A DNA stretch of 64,000 nt from Sphingomonas quercus (GTDB taxonomy: Bacteria > Pseudomonadota > Alphaproteobacteria > Sphingomonadales > Sphingomonadaceae). The position numbers and the translations under genes were made by a program. The stretch lies in contig NZ_JAHKRT010000002.1 of assembly GCF_018863195.1 (NCBI RefSeq), positions 310,001-374,000 of the forward strand, given 5' to 3'. This document shows positions 26,855 through 35,319 of this stretch, piece by piece. The notes below the pieces were generated by a model, which ran no database searches, was not told the DNA's origin, and was given only the letters and a program-made list of their open reading frames with translations. Every line of letters begins with the position of its first letter. The first letter of the stretch is position 1.

Positions 26855-27570
26855 GCGGCATGCGGGCAGATACCGGAGGGGAAAGAGTGGGCGAACCCCG
26901 GCCCGGCACCAGCCGGCGCGAGATGCTGGTCGGTGGCGCCCTGATGCTTGCCGCCGCCGCCGCCTTCCTGCGTACGCCGCGCCCGACGCCCGACCCGCTC
27001 GGCAAGACGCAGCTCGACGACATCATGCCGGCGCGGATCGGCGCGTGGACCTACCAGACGGACAGCGGCCTGATCCTGCCGCCCGCCGACCAGCTGCGCG
27101 ACAAGATCTACAGCCACCTGCTCACCCGTATCTACCAGCGCGAGGACGGCGCCAGCGTGATGCTGCTGATCGCCTATAGCGGGCGCCAGGACGGCACGTT
27201 GCAGGTGCACCGGCCGGAGGTCTGCTACCCGGCCAGCGGTTATCGGCTGGTCAGCTCGGAGCCGCATGCGCTGCCGTTGCCGAACAGCGGCACGCTGCCG
27301 GCGCGCTACGTCGTCACCGAAGGACAGGTGCGCAACGAGGAACTGGTCTACTGGACCCGCATCGGCCCGCATTTCCCGACGACCTGGGGGCAGGAACATC
27401 TCGCCGTCGTCCAGGAGAATATGGCCGGCCGCATCCCTGACGGCCTGCTGGTGCGCATCTCGACCGGGGTCAATGGCGATACCCGGCCAATTCTCGACGG
27501 TTTCGCCGACGATCTCATCAAGGCCGCCGGCCCGCGCCTGCGCCACCTGCTGATCGGAAACATCGCCTGA
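26851..27570 (+). CDS. epsI: EpsI family exosortase-associated protein
   Basis: The 239-residue protein has a short cytoplasmic Arg-rich start with SRREMLVGGALMLAAAAAFL as signal anchor (about 22-41), followed by a periplasmic EpsI domain: IPxxIGxW-like MPARIGAWTYQT, LIAYSGRQDGTLQVHRPEVCYPASGY and LVYWTRIGPHF. The HRPEVCYPASG motif is the family hallmark. It begins at a GTG inside the exosortase stop (GTGA), as a separate but coupled partner rather than a fusion. It is followed by a REP-like repeat and converges on the SDR gene. Confidence 0.92.
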   Translation: MSGMRADTGGERVGEPRPGTSRREMLVGGALMLAAAAAFLRTPRPTPDPLGKTQLDDIMPARIGAWTYQTDSGLILPPADQLRDKIYSHLLTRIYQREDGASVMLLIAYSGRQDGTLQVHRPEVCYPASGYRLVSSEPHALPLPNSGTLPARYVVTEGQVRNEELVYWTRIGPHFPTTWGQEHLAVVQENMAGRIPDGLLVRISTGVNGDTRPILDGFADDLIKAAGPRLRHLLIGNIA

Positions 27571-27594
27571 GCCCTGCTTTCGGGTGGTACCGAA

Positions 27595-27609
27595 CCCTTC
27601 GACAGGCTC
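27595..27609. repeat. Second copy of the REP-like repeat core
   Basis: CCCTTCGACAGGCTC is identical to positions 20415-20429. It lies in the 75-bp convergent gap between epsI and the SDR gene. The outer arms present in the first copy are missing, so it is a partial element. Confidence 0.6.
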
Positions 27610-27645
27610 GTTTCCGCATGTCTCGGCGGGGTGTCGGGTGCCCCT

Positions 27646-28386
27646 CTAGAGCGAAAGCTTCTTGAACACCCCTTCGGGGACAGCGCGGATGATCGCCATG
27701 ATCATCCGCCACAGCGGCTTCACATAAACCACGTCACGGCCCTTTTCCTGGGCGCGGAGGATCGCCTCGGCGACCTGCTCGGGCCGGGCGGTGAGGCGGG
27801 GCGGCAGCTCCATGCCTTCGGTCATGCGGGTGGCGACGAAACCGGGCTTCACCGTCAGCACGTGCACGCCTTTTCTGGCGAGATGGTTGCGCAGGCCGGA
27901 CAGGAAGGCGGTGAACCCCGCCTTGGCGGAACCATAGATGAAATTGGACCCGCGGCCGCGCTCGCCGGCGACCGAGCTGATGCCGATAATCGCGCCGCTG
28001 CCGCGCGCCTCCATGCGCCGCGCCAGCGAGAGCAGCAGCCGCGCCGGGCCATTATAGTTGGTCGCCATCACGCGCTCCGCGACGGCCGCATCGGCCGCCG
28101 ATTCGGCCTGGTCGCCGAGCAGGCCGGCGACCATCACCACCGTGCCGGGCAAGACCGGCAGGCTGGTCACGAACGGCTCGGGATCGGCTGCCGTCACGTC
28201 GCAGGCGACCAGCGTCACGGCCGCGCGGTGGCGGATCTCGAGGTCGCTCGCCAGCGTCGCCAGTGCGGCCGGATCGCGCGCGGCGAGGATCAACGCGCAG
28301 CCGCGAGCGGCATAGGCCCGGGCGAGCGCGCGGGCGATGTCCGAGCCGGCACCGATGATGAGCACGGGCGAGAGGGGCTGGGTCAT
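27646..28386 (-). CDS. SDR oxidoreductase, DprE2-like
   Basis: The 246-residue classical SDR has the NADH site LIIGAGSDIARALARAYA, the catalytic Ser in IGISSVAGERGRGSNF and Tyr-x3-Lys in YGSAKAGFTAFL, plus the C-terminal KPGFVATRMTEGM. The GSNFIYGSAKA pattern and a hydrophobic amphipathic C-terminus (LWRMIMAIIRAVPEGVFKKL) match DprE2, the ketoreductase that makes decaprenyl-phosphoryl-arabinose from the 2-keto intermediate in mycobacteria. The ATG overlaps the stop of the DprE1-like gene (ATGA), the same pairing as in actinobacteria. The assignment rests on this pairing as well as the fold; a generic SDR role is the alternative. Confidence 0.82.
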   Translation of the reverse strand: MTQPLSPVLIIGAGSDIARALARAYAARGCALILAARDPAALATLASDLEIRHRAAVTLVACDVTAADPEPFVTSLPVLPGTVVMVAGLLGDQAESAADAAVAERVMATNYNGPARLLLSLARRMEARGSGAIIGISSVAGERGRGSNFIYGSAKAGFTAFLSGLRNHLARKGVHVLTVKPGFVATRMTEGMELPPRLTARPEQVAEAILRAQEKGRDVVYVKPLWRMIMAIIRAVPEGVFKKLSL

Positions 28387-29702
28387 CCGATCTCCAGGCG
28401 TTGCGATTGCAGGGATTCGAGGCGGCCGACGAGGCCATAGTCGCGGCGCACGGCGCGAAACCGCTCGAGCCGCGGATAGCCGCGCATCGTCGCCGGCGCC
28501 GCGCGCGCATCCTTGGCGAGATAGATGCGCCCGCCATGCTCGGCGGTGATCGCGTCGAGCCGGTCGAGCAGGGCGAGGTTGCCGGTGCTGGTCGGGAAAT
28601 CCATCGCCAGTGTGTAGCCTTCCATCGGAAAGGACAGATGGCCGAAGGATTCCGCCCCCATCCGCTTCAGCACGGCGAGGAACGAGGCATTGCCGCCCCG
28701 CGCGATCGCCTCAAGCAGGCGGCGCATGCCGGCGCGGCTCTCCGCGAGCGGCAGCACGCACTGATATTGGACGAAGCCGCGGCGCCCATAGATGCGGTTC
28801 CATTCGAGCAGGGCGTCGAGCGGATAGAAATAGGGGTAGAGATCGACCAGCGCGTCGCCCGGCCGCTGGCGCTGATAGTAGAGGGTGTTGAAGGCGCGCA
28901 CCGGCAGGCGACTGAGCGCGATGGCCGGGAAGTCGATCGGCACGCGCTTCGGCGCCCGCGCGGCGCGCGCGAACGGCCGCGAGCGTTCGGCGAGGGGCAG
29001 CTCCTCGGCCCGGGCGTGCTCGCCGAGAAAGAGCAGCGAGCGACCGAGCCGCGCGTCGGTCTGCAACCCGTCGATCCAGGCGACCGAATAGGTCCAGTCC
29101 TGCGCGCTTTCGAAAATGGCGAAGGCCGCGTCGAGGTCCGGTGCGCGCACGGTGCGCTGGCGGATGCGCGCCGTCTCGACGCGGAGCAGGCGGAAGGCTG
29201 CACGCAGGATCAGGCCGGTCAGCCCCATGCCGCCGCAGGTCGCGGCGAACAGCTCCTCATGCTCGGCCGGGCTGCACCTCAGCACCCGCCCGTCCGGCAG
29301 TGCAAGATCGAGCCACAGCAGATGCCCGCCGAACCCGCCGGCGCCGTGGTGATTCTTGCCGTGCACATCGGCGGCGATCATGCCGCCGACGGTGACGAAG
29401 CGCGTTCCCGGCGTCACCGGCGCGAACCAGCCGCGCGGCAGCAGCGCCTCGATGATGTCGGAGAGCAGCGTGCCGCCTTCGCATTCCAGTACGCCCGCGG
29501 CCTCGTCCAGCGTCAGCATATGGCCGAGCCGGCTGGTGAGGAGCACCCCGTCGGGATTGAGGCTGGCATCGCCGTAGGAGCGGCCATTGCCCCGCGGGAT
29601 GATGCTGGTGAAATCGGCCAGTGCCGCGCCGGCGGCCGCGGACGTGCCCGGCTCCGTCACCGCGCAGCGCGCAATCGGCCAGCGTCCCCAGCCGCTCAGC
29701 AT
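28383..29702 (-). CDS. FAD-binding oxidase, DprE1-like
   Basis: The 439-residue flavoprotein has FAD-binding-4 motifs PRGNGRSYGDASL (about 36-48) and VTPGTRFVTVGGMIAADVHGKNHH (about 96-119). HGKNHH is the DprE1 signature. The C-terminal half keeps YQCVLP, LSFP and RIYLAKDAR. Counting back, K397 lines up with the mycobacterial catalytic K418, and A366 in LAMDFP lines up with C387, the residue attacked by benzothiazinones; both spacings are 31 residues. DprE1 oxidises the 2'-OH of polyprenyl-phosphoryl-ribose. The ATG at 29702 is the first start after the upstream gene's stop (17-nt gap). The order HAD-UbiA, DprE1-like, DprE2-like is a complete lipid-pentose set. Confidence 0.85.
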   Translation of the reverse strand: MLSGWGRWPIARCAVTEPGTSAAAGAALADFTSIIPRGNGRSYGDASLNPDGVLLTSRLGHMLTLDEAAGVLECEGGTLLSDIIEALLPRGWFAPVTPGTRFVTVGGMIAADVHGKNHHGAGGFGGHLLWLDLALPDGRVLRCSPAEHEELFAATCGGMGLTGLILRAAFRLLRVETARIRQRTVRAPDLDAAFAIFESAQDWTYSVAWIDGLQTDARLGRSLLFLGEHARAEELPLAERSRPFARAARAPKRVPIDFPAIALSRLPVRAFNTLYYQRQRPGDALVDLYPYFYPLDALLEWNRIYGRRGFVQYQCVLPLAESRAGMRRLLEAIARGGNASFLAVLKRMGAESFGHLSFPMEGYTLAMDFPTSTGNLALLDRLDAITAEHGGRIYLAKDARAAPATMRGYPRLERFRAVRRDYGLVGRLESLQSQRLEIG

Positions 29703-29719
29703 CCGTGTGGGCGCAGCGT

Positions 29720-31162
29720 TCAGATCGACACCGCGATGATCGCGCCGACGCACAGGCCGGTGGCCCAGCTCGCCCGGTCCGTGATCGCGAAGATGACCGG
29801 GTCGTCGTGCAACTCGCTGCGGCTGGACAGGATCAGCACGCGGCTGATCCAGTAGAGCAGCAGCGGGCACACCAGCCACATGCGGGCGGGATGGGCATAG
29901 AGCGCCATCACCTCAGGGCTCGACATGTAGAGCGTCACCACCAGCACCGCGCCATAACCGGCCGCCGCGGCAAGCGGGAAGAGCACGTTGAGATCGCCGA
30001 CGCGATAGCCGCGGCCGGTCGTCGCCGTCTTGCCGGCATCGCGGCGCTGCACCAGCTCCGAGCAGCGCTTGACCAGCGCCAGGCTGAGGAAGATGCATAG
30101 GCTGAACATCAGCAGCCACGGCGACTGCTGAGTGCCGGTGGCGGCGAGCCCGCCGAGCACGCGCAGCGTATAGAGCCCGCCGAGCACGATGACGTCGACC
30201 ACCACCTTGCGCTTGAGGATCATCGAATAGGCGACCGTGGCGACGACGTAGACGAGCAACGTACCGAGGAAGCGGACTGGCAGCAGCTGGGCGAGCGCGA
30301 TCGCCGCCGCGATCAGCATCACGCCGAGCAGGATGCCGTGGACGATCGGCACCTCGCCGGCGGCGAATGGCCGGCGGCACTTGCGCGGATGATCGCGATC
30401 GCCCGGCAGATCGAGCAGGTCGTTGAGGATGTAGGCGCTGGACGCCGCCAGGCAGAAGCAGACGAAGGCGATGAGCGTGGCCAGGATCGTTGCGGCGTCA
30501 AAATGATGGCCGGCGATCATCGGCAGGAACAGCAGCGCGTTCTTCGCCCATTGATGCGGACGCATCGCCCGGATGTAGCCGCGCGGGCGGGAGCGCGGCC
30601 GCGCCACCAGCTCGACATCGGGAAAGGCGCGGCGCACGCGTGCCTCGAAGCCGCGACTATGGGCGACGAGCAGCCGGCGGCGCGCGCTTTGCCACACCGC
30701 CATGTCTACCGGCATGTCGCCGACATAATCATAGCCGCGCTCGCCAAAGGCCTCGGTGAGCCGCTGCGCCTTGGCCGCGCCGGCGACATTGGTGTCGCGA
30801 TCGGTGGCGATGACGCCGGCGATCCCGCCGATGCGATCGGCCAGCGCCTCCACGTAACGCCGGTCGGAGGCCGACGCGAGCCACACCGGCCGCCCCTCCG
30901 CCTGTGCGGCGCGGATCAGCGCCAGCGTCTCCTCGCGCAGCGGAACGGAGTCGGTGCCGGGCTCGATACGGTCGGCGAGATTCGCCTTGAGCCGTGCCTT
31001 GCCGCCGATCAGCCAGACAAGCAGCTGCGGCGCCTGCAGCGGGTTGCGGGCGATGAAATGCAGTGCCGCTTCATGGAGGAGATCGGTGCGCAGCAGCGTG
31101 CCGTCCACATCCACCGCGAGCGGGATCGGGTCCGGCCCCGTGATCGCCTCCACCCTGCTCAT
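29720..31162 (-). CDS. HAD phosphatase-UbiA prenyltransferase fusion (polyprenyl-P phosphoribosyltransferase-like)
   Basis: The 480-residue protein joins two domains. Residues 1-190 are HAD-like, with PLAVDVDGTLLRTD (D18, D20), LASASDRRYV and a GYDYVGDMPVDMAVW motif. Residues about 205-480 form a UbiA-type polytopic domain with MRPHQWAKNALLFLP, the Asp-rich NDLLDLPGDRDHPRK (about 243-257) and TRGYRVGDL-like loop (GRGYRVGDL). UbiA members with the RPHQWxKN start include the mycobacterial enzyme that moves phosphoribose from PRPP onto decaprenyl phosphate. The HAD domain could remove the 5-phosphate. The ATG overlaps the preceding flavoprotein stop by 4 nt. Confidence 0.88.
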   Translation of the reverse strand: MSRVEAITGPDPIPLAVDVDGTLLRTDLLHEAALHFIARNPLQAPQLLVWLIGGKARLKANLADRIEPGTDSVPLREETLALIRAAQAEGRPVWLASASDRRYVEALADRIGGIAGVIATDRDTNVAGAAKAQRLTEAFGERGYDYVGDMPVDMAVWQSARRRLLVAHSRGFEARVRRAFPDVELVARPRSRPRGYIRAMRPHQWAKNALLFLPMIAGHHFDAATILATLIAFVCFCLAASSAYILNDLLDLPGDRDHPRKCRRPFAAGEVPIVHGILLGVMLIAAAIALAQLLPVRFLGTLLVYVVATVAYSMILKRKVVVDVIVLGGLYTLRVLGGLAATGTQQSPWLLMFSLCIFLSLALVKRCSELVQRRDAGKTATTGRGYRVGDLNVLFPLAAAAGYGAVLVVTLYMSSPEVMALYAHPARMWLVCPLLLYWISRVLILSSRSELHDDPVIFAITDRASWATGLCVGAIIAVSI

Positions 31163-32448
31163 GCCGGGCCAAGCCTTGCGGCCATCTCGCGCGCCAGCCG
31201 CACGCCTTCGGAGATGCCGCGATCCTCGGGATAGTAGAAACAGGTGTCGACGATCTGGAGGCCGGCGATCGGCGTCTGGATCGGCGGGATCTTGTCGGCA
31301 AAGCCAGGCTCGCAGATCGGCTGGGCATAACGCAGGCGCGCCACCTTGCGGGCCAGCACGTCCTGTTCGGTGACGGCCGGATTGATGCGGCGGATCGCGG
31401 CGAAGGCTTCGTCGAGCAGGCGATCGTCGGGCCAGGCGAAACGCGGATTGGTGACCGGCATGTAATAGGGCACGAACACGATGGCATCGCCGCCGACCGG
31501 CCGCAGGTTCGAGAATTCGATGATGCCGGGGACCGGGATGTCCGGCTCGGTGATGTTCACCCAGAAATGCGGGGAGACCGATCGCGCCAGTTTGAACACC
31601 AGGCAGCACACGCCGATATTGTGGATGGCGGCGTATTTCGCCTTCCATTCGGCCGGCAGGTCGGGGACCATATCGGCGACGAGCGGCGTGGGTACGGTGG
31701 AGATCACCGCGTCCGCGGCGATCACGCCACCGGGGGTCTCGACGCCGGTGACATGGCCGTTCTCGCTCAGCACCCGGGTCGCCGGGGCGGACAGGTGGAT
31801 CTTGCCGCCGAGGCCTTCGATTCGATCGCACAGTGCCTTGACCAGCGTCTCGGAGCCGCCCTCGATATAGCCGAGCTCTTCCTGAAACAGCGACCTGCGC
31901 GAGCGGCCGATGCGCTTCACCCGCGTCCAGATCCAGGCGGCCGAGACATTGTCGGCATATTCGTAGAATTTCAGGTCGAAGAGCGGCTTCCACAATTTGT
32001 CGTAGACCTCGCGCCCGCCCCAGCGCGTGATCCACTCCCGCGCTGACTGTTTTTCCAGCGCGTCCCAGCGCTCGCGCCGGGTGGAGATGAAGGCGAGCAG
32101 GCCATAGCGCAGCCGCGAGAGGAGGCTGATTCCCGGGTAGCGCAACAGCGCGACCGGATTGCCCCAGCCATGCAGCTCACCGCCGGAAAAATGGCCCATG
32201 GACGTACCCCGCCAGCGCATCTTGTCGCCGAGGCCGAGTTCCTCGAGCAGGGCGAAAGTGGGCAGGTCTGCCTTGCACACGAAATGATAGAAGCGCTCGA
32301 TCGACAGTCCGTCGAAATCGAAATGCGCGGCCATGCCCCCCGGCTCCGGTGCGGCCTCGACCACTTCGACATGATGCCCGGCCTTGGCGGCGTGATAGGC
32401 AGCCGCGAGGCCCATGGCGCCGGCGCCGATCACCACAACACGCGCCAT
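31159..32448 (-). CDS. NAD(P)/FAD-dependent oxidoreductase (amine-oxidase-like fold)
   Basis: The 429-residue protein starts MARVVVIGAGAMGLAAAYHAAKAG, a dinucleotide-binding Rossmann motif, followed by VEAAPEPGGMAAHF (GG doublet). FDLKFYEYADNVSAAWIWTRVKRIGRSR and IDTxxYYPEDRG-like VDTCFYYPEDRGISEGVRLAREMA near the C-terminus are conserved in a group resembling protoporphyrinogen oxidase and UDP-galactopyranose mutase. Genes like this often sit beside UbiA/DprE1-type genes, but the substrate is not known. It is coupled to the HAD-UbiA fusion by an ATGA overlap. The ATG at 32448 is chosen for the immediate Rossmann start. Confidence 0.82.
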   Translation of the reverse strand: MARVVVIGAGAMGLAAAYHAAKAGHHVEVVEAAPEPGGMAAHFDFDGLSIERFYHFVCKADLPTFALLEELGLGDKMRWRGTSMGHFSGGELHGWGNPVALLRYPGISLLSRLRYGLLAFISTRRERWDALEKQSAREWITRWGGREVYDKLWKPLFDLKFYEYADNVSAAWIWTRVKRIGRSRRSLFQEELGYIEGGSETLVKALCDRIEGLGGKIHLSAPATRVLSENGHVTGVETPGGVIAADAVISTVPTPLVADMVPDLPAEWKAKYAAIHNIGVCCLVFKLARSVSPHFWVNITEPDIPVPGIIEFSNLRPVGGDAIVFVPYYMPVTNPRFAWPDDRLLDEAFAAIRRINPAVTEQDVLARKVARLRYAQPICEPGFADKIPPIQTPIAGLQIVDTCFYYPEDRGISEGVRLAREMAARLGPA

Positions 32449-32553
32449 CTGCAAAGACCCCTCAATCTTTCGCAGTGCGGAATTATCCTGCGCGGGGAAG
32501 ACCTGCAAGCACGAACCTAAGGAGAATCTCATTCATCGTTGGTCATCCGGAAG

Positions 32554-33759
32554 TCATGATGATGAGCTACCCTCCAAATTCCTCCCGTCCGGCGGCGCTA
32601 TCACAGATCGCCAACTTGGGTCGCAAGCCTCGAAGTGCTTGCGAGGGACGGGGTAGGGATAGACCGCGTTGGCGAGGATCATGGCGGCGTCGTTGGCAAA
32701 ATAGATGCGAGCCTCGCCCATCGACACGAGCGCGGTGAGCAGCGCCACCGCCAGCGGTAGTCGCGGCGCTGTCGCCACGCCGGCTTTCGGGGCACGCAGA
32801 CGCAAGATGACGGCGGCCAGCCAGCCGTTCATCACCGCCAACGTCAGCCAGCGGCCATAATCGATCGCTACCGCGCCCAACGCCACCATCGGCACGAAAG
32901 AAACGAAGGCCAGGAGCGCGAGTTCGTCGCGGCCGGCGGGCAGCAGCAGGTACATGTAACATGCCAGAACCACCACGCAGCTGCTGATGAAGATGCCGGT
33001 CTGGACATCAGAGAAGCTCATACACGCCGAAGTGACCAGCGTTCGCAGGCCGCCAGCCGACATGTAGGCGGCGTGCATGCCCGTCACCGGATCGTGGCGC
33101 AGGATGGTGCGCGCGATCGCGGGCCCATCGTCGCCGAATGCCGACTGGGCGCCGGCGATGACGACTATTCCGCTGACGAGGAGGGCGAGCGGCGTCACGG
33201 CGGCCCGTGCCGGCAGGCGGCCCGTACGCGCGTCAGCCCAGGCGAAGGCGGCGAGCAGCGCCCCGCCGTAAAACAGCGCCACCTCGTGAACCAGCGATCC
33301 GGCCAGCAGCGACGCCACGGCGATTCGCTGTCGCCCGTCGACCATGGCCAGAGCCGCCCAGGCGACGAAGCTCATCGCAAGCATGTCGCTGCGCGCGAGA
33401 TCGAGCGCCCAGGCGGCAAATAGCTGCGGCGAGAGGGCAAGCAGGGCGGCGAACCACAGCCAACCGCTTTCGTGGCGGTTCGCCAGCCGGCGCAACAGCA
33501 GGATGAGCGGCGCGAGCAGCAGAAGCGTGCCAAGGATATGATAGCCGGCTGCCGGATCGATCAGCGCGCTGTCGCGAATCAGCGCCATCACCGTCCCGCT
33601 GGCGCCGCGTCGGATGAAGCCGTTGTCGAGGTAGCTCGGCCACAAAATGTCCATCTGGTAGGCGTCGGCGATCGGGCCATCAGCCTGTCCCGGTAGAAGC
33701 CGTCGGCACGACACCAGCACTATGTCGGCGGCAAGCAGGGCCAGCACCGATGTCCTCAC
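32554..33759 (-). CDS. Polytopic membrane protein, possible GT-C glycosyltransferase (copy 1)
   Basis: The 401-residue protein has about 9-10 membrane helices. After TM1 a periplasmic loop contains DILWPSYLDNGFIRRG, with acidic residues where GT-C enzymes carry their catalytic Asp/Glu. Further conserved points are LALSPQLFAAWALDLARSDMLAM, GSLVHEVALFYG, VAIDYGRWL and a C-terminal ACDPSWRSV. All recur in the protein encoded at 35304-36554, so the two are paralogues. No named family was recognised. The start is a GTG (33759), the first codon giving a signal-anchor N-terminus; no Shine-Dalgarno site is evident. It lies 105 bp upstream of the flavoprotein/UbiA/DprE-like operon on the same strand, which suggests it uses that lipid-linked sugar. 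Confidence 0.75.
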   Translation of the reverse strand: MRTSVLALLAADIVLVSCRRLLPGQADGPIADAYQMDILWPSYLDNGFIRRGASGTVMALIRDSALIDPAAGYHILGTLLLLAPLILLLRRLANRHESGWLWFAALLALSPQLFAAWALDLARSDMLAMSFVAWAALAMVDGRQRIAVASLLAGSLVHEVALFYGGALLAAFAWADARTGRLPARAAVTPLALLVSGIVVIAGAQSAFGDDGPAIARTILRHDPVTGMHAAYMSAGGLRTLVTSACMSFSDVQTGIFISSCVVVLACYMYLLLPAGRDELALLAFVSFVPMVALGAVAIDYGRWLTLAVMNGWLAAVILRLRAPKAGVATAPRLPLAVALLTALVSMGEARIYFANDAAMILANAVYPYPVPRKHFEACDPSWRSVIAPPDGRNLEGSSSS

Positions 33760-33917
33760 GCCCGCTGTCCGCCACGTCGCGTCTATCGAAATCGTACCGA
33801 TCCTCGGTTCGTAGGCCCCCTCGACCGTGCCCGAACTATGGTAAAGATCGGGTTATCAGGTTGACCGCCGGCGCGGGGCGGGGGATTAGATTGCGCGCCG
33901 CAGCGATGAGGGATCCC

Positions 33918-34379
33918 ATGCCGGGGGGGAGTGTGTTGCCAGCCGCCGAGGCCAAGCGGCGGGCGCCGGTGGACGGCGGCGAATTCGCCCGTTTCGTCGT
34001 CACCGGGGTGGTCGCCACCGGCGGCAATGTCGGGGCGATGTGGCTGGCGCGGCATTTCGTCGATTATAGCCTGGCGCTGCTCGCCGGCATCGGCGCGGGC
34101 ATGACGCTGTCCTTCCTGCTCACCAAGCTGTTCGCCTTCCGCTCGCGTTCATGGAGTGCGGCGAGAGGAGAAATGGCGCGGTTCTTCGTCGTCTACGGGT
34201 TTGGCGTCACGCTTTATTGGGGGGTGTCGATGCTGGCGGGGCAGGCGATCCTGCCGCACTTGCTGCCGCGTCAGCAGGCCGAGCTGCTCGGCGTCCTGAT
34301 CGGCGCCGGGGTGATGACGCTGACCAGCTATTTCGGCCACCGGTTCTACACCTATGGCGAAGGGGGTGGCGATGAATGA
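33918..34379 (+). CDS. GtrA family flippase-like membrane protein
   Basis: The 153-residue product has the four-helix GtrA layout: EFARFVVTGVVATGGNVGAMWLA, then LAGIGAGMTLSFLLTKLFAFRS, an ARFFVVYGFGVTLYWGV helix and a last helix ending YFGHRFYTYGE. The FLLTKLFAFR and FGHRFYTY motifs are typical (PF04138). GtrA proteins are thought to flip polyprenyl-phosphate sugars to the periplasm; one is encoded beside dprE1/dprE2 in mycobacteria. The ATG at 33918 follows GAGGG with 5-nt spacing and is preferred to an ATG four codons earlier. It is divergent from copy 1 of the polytopic protein and overlaps the methyltransferase start. Confidence 0.88.
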   Translation: MPGGSVLPAAEAKRRAPVDGGEFARFVVTGVVATGGNVGAMWLARHFVDYSLALLAGIGAGMTLSFLLTKLFAFRSRSWSAARGEMARFFVVYGFGVTLYWGVSMLAGQAILPHLLPRQQAELLGVLIGAGVMTLTSYFGHRFYTYGEGGGDE

Positions 34380-35319
34380 GGGTATGGCCGCAAGCGAGGC
34401 GCGCGAAGCGCCGATCGACTGGCCGGCGCTGGCCCGCGCGCCCGATCCCTGCCTGATCTGCGGCGAGACCGCGCACGAGGCGCTTTATCCGCCCAGCTAT
34501 CATGGCACGATCGCCGGGGCGGCCGGCTATTTCCTGGCCCATCGCGCCGCCACCGCCCATGGGCCGATCGTGCGCTGCGGCGGCTGCGGCTTCGTGTTCA
34601 CCAGCCCGCGTTTCTCCGGCGCTGACTATGACCGCATCTATGGCGGTATCCATGCGCCGGACAACCTTGATGAGGCGTTCGACGCGGCCAAGGCGGCGCG
34701 CTTCCGGCGGCTGGGCGACATCGTGCGCAGACATCTGCCCGAGGGCGGCGACTTCCTCGATCTCGGCTGCGGCGATGGTGGTTTCCTGCGTCTGTTCGAC
34801 GACCCGCGCGGGCGCGGGTTCGAGGTGGGCTTGCCCGGGCGCCGCTCGGCCGGGCGCAGCGAAGTGATCACCGGCGATTGGGCCAGCTTCGCCACTTCCC
34901 CGGATTGCCCCCGCGCCTCGCTCGATTACCTCACCGCCTTCGACGTGCTGGAGCATCTGCCGCGCATCGACGAGGATGTGGCGCTGATCCGCGCGGTGCT
35001 GAAGCCGGGCGGGCTGTTCTTCGCCAGCGTGCCCAATGTCGAGAGCCTCGTCGCCAGGGCGATGGGCCGGCGGTGGAACATGCTGCTGCTCGAGCATCTC
35101 TGGTATTTCTCGCCCGCGACGCTGGCGCGCTTCCTGGCGCGGCACGGCTTCGAGCAGATCGAGGTCCGCTCGGTGCCCTTCGACGCGCCGGTCGCGCATA
35201 TCGCCACCCGTCTGGCGCAGACCTTCGGGATGAAGGGGACGTTCGGTGTCGGCGCGCTGTCGCGCATGGTGTTGCCGGCACCGGCGGGGATCATGCTCGG
35301 CGTCTACCGGGCGCGCTGA
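34372..35319 (+). CDS. SAM-dependent methyltransferase with N-terminal zinc-ribbon-like motif
   Basis: The 315-residue protein begins with two Cys pairs, CLICGE and RCGGCGFVF, spaced as in Zn-binding sugar methyltransferases (Methyltransf_13-like). A class I SAM fold follows: FLDLGCGDGGFLRLFD (motif I), LDYLTAFDVLEHLPRIDED (motif II) and LKPGGLFFASVPNVES. HLWYFSPATLARFLARHGFE is the usual C-terminal segment. It starts within the gtrA-like gene (8-nt overlap), after AAGGGGGTGGCG, and its last 16 nt overlap the convergent second polytopic gene. Context suggests methylation of a lipid-linked or polymer sugar. Confidence 0.87.
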   Translation: MNEGMAASEAREAPIDWPALARAPDPCLICGETAHEALYPPSYHGTIAGAAGYFLAHRAATAHGPIVRCGGCGFVFTSPRFSGADYDRIYGGIHAPDNLDEAFDAAKAARFRRLGDIVRRHLPEGGDFLDLGCGDGGFLRLFDDPRGRGFEVGLPGRRSAGRSEVITGDWASFATSPDCPRASLDYLTAFDVLEHLPRIDEDVALIRAVLKPGGLFFASVPNVESLVARAMGRRWNMLLLEHLWYFSPATLARFLARHGFEQIEVRSVPFDAPVAHIATRLAQTFGMKGTFGVGALSRMVLPAPAGIMLGVYRAR

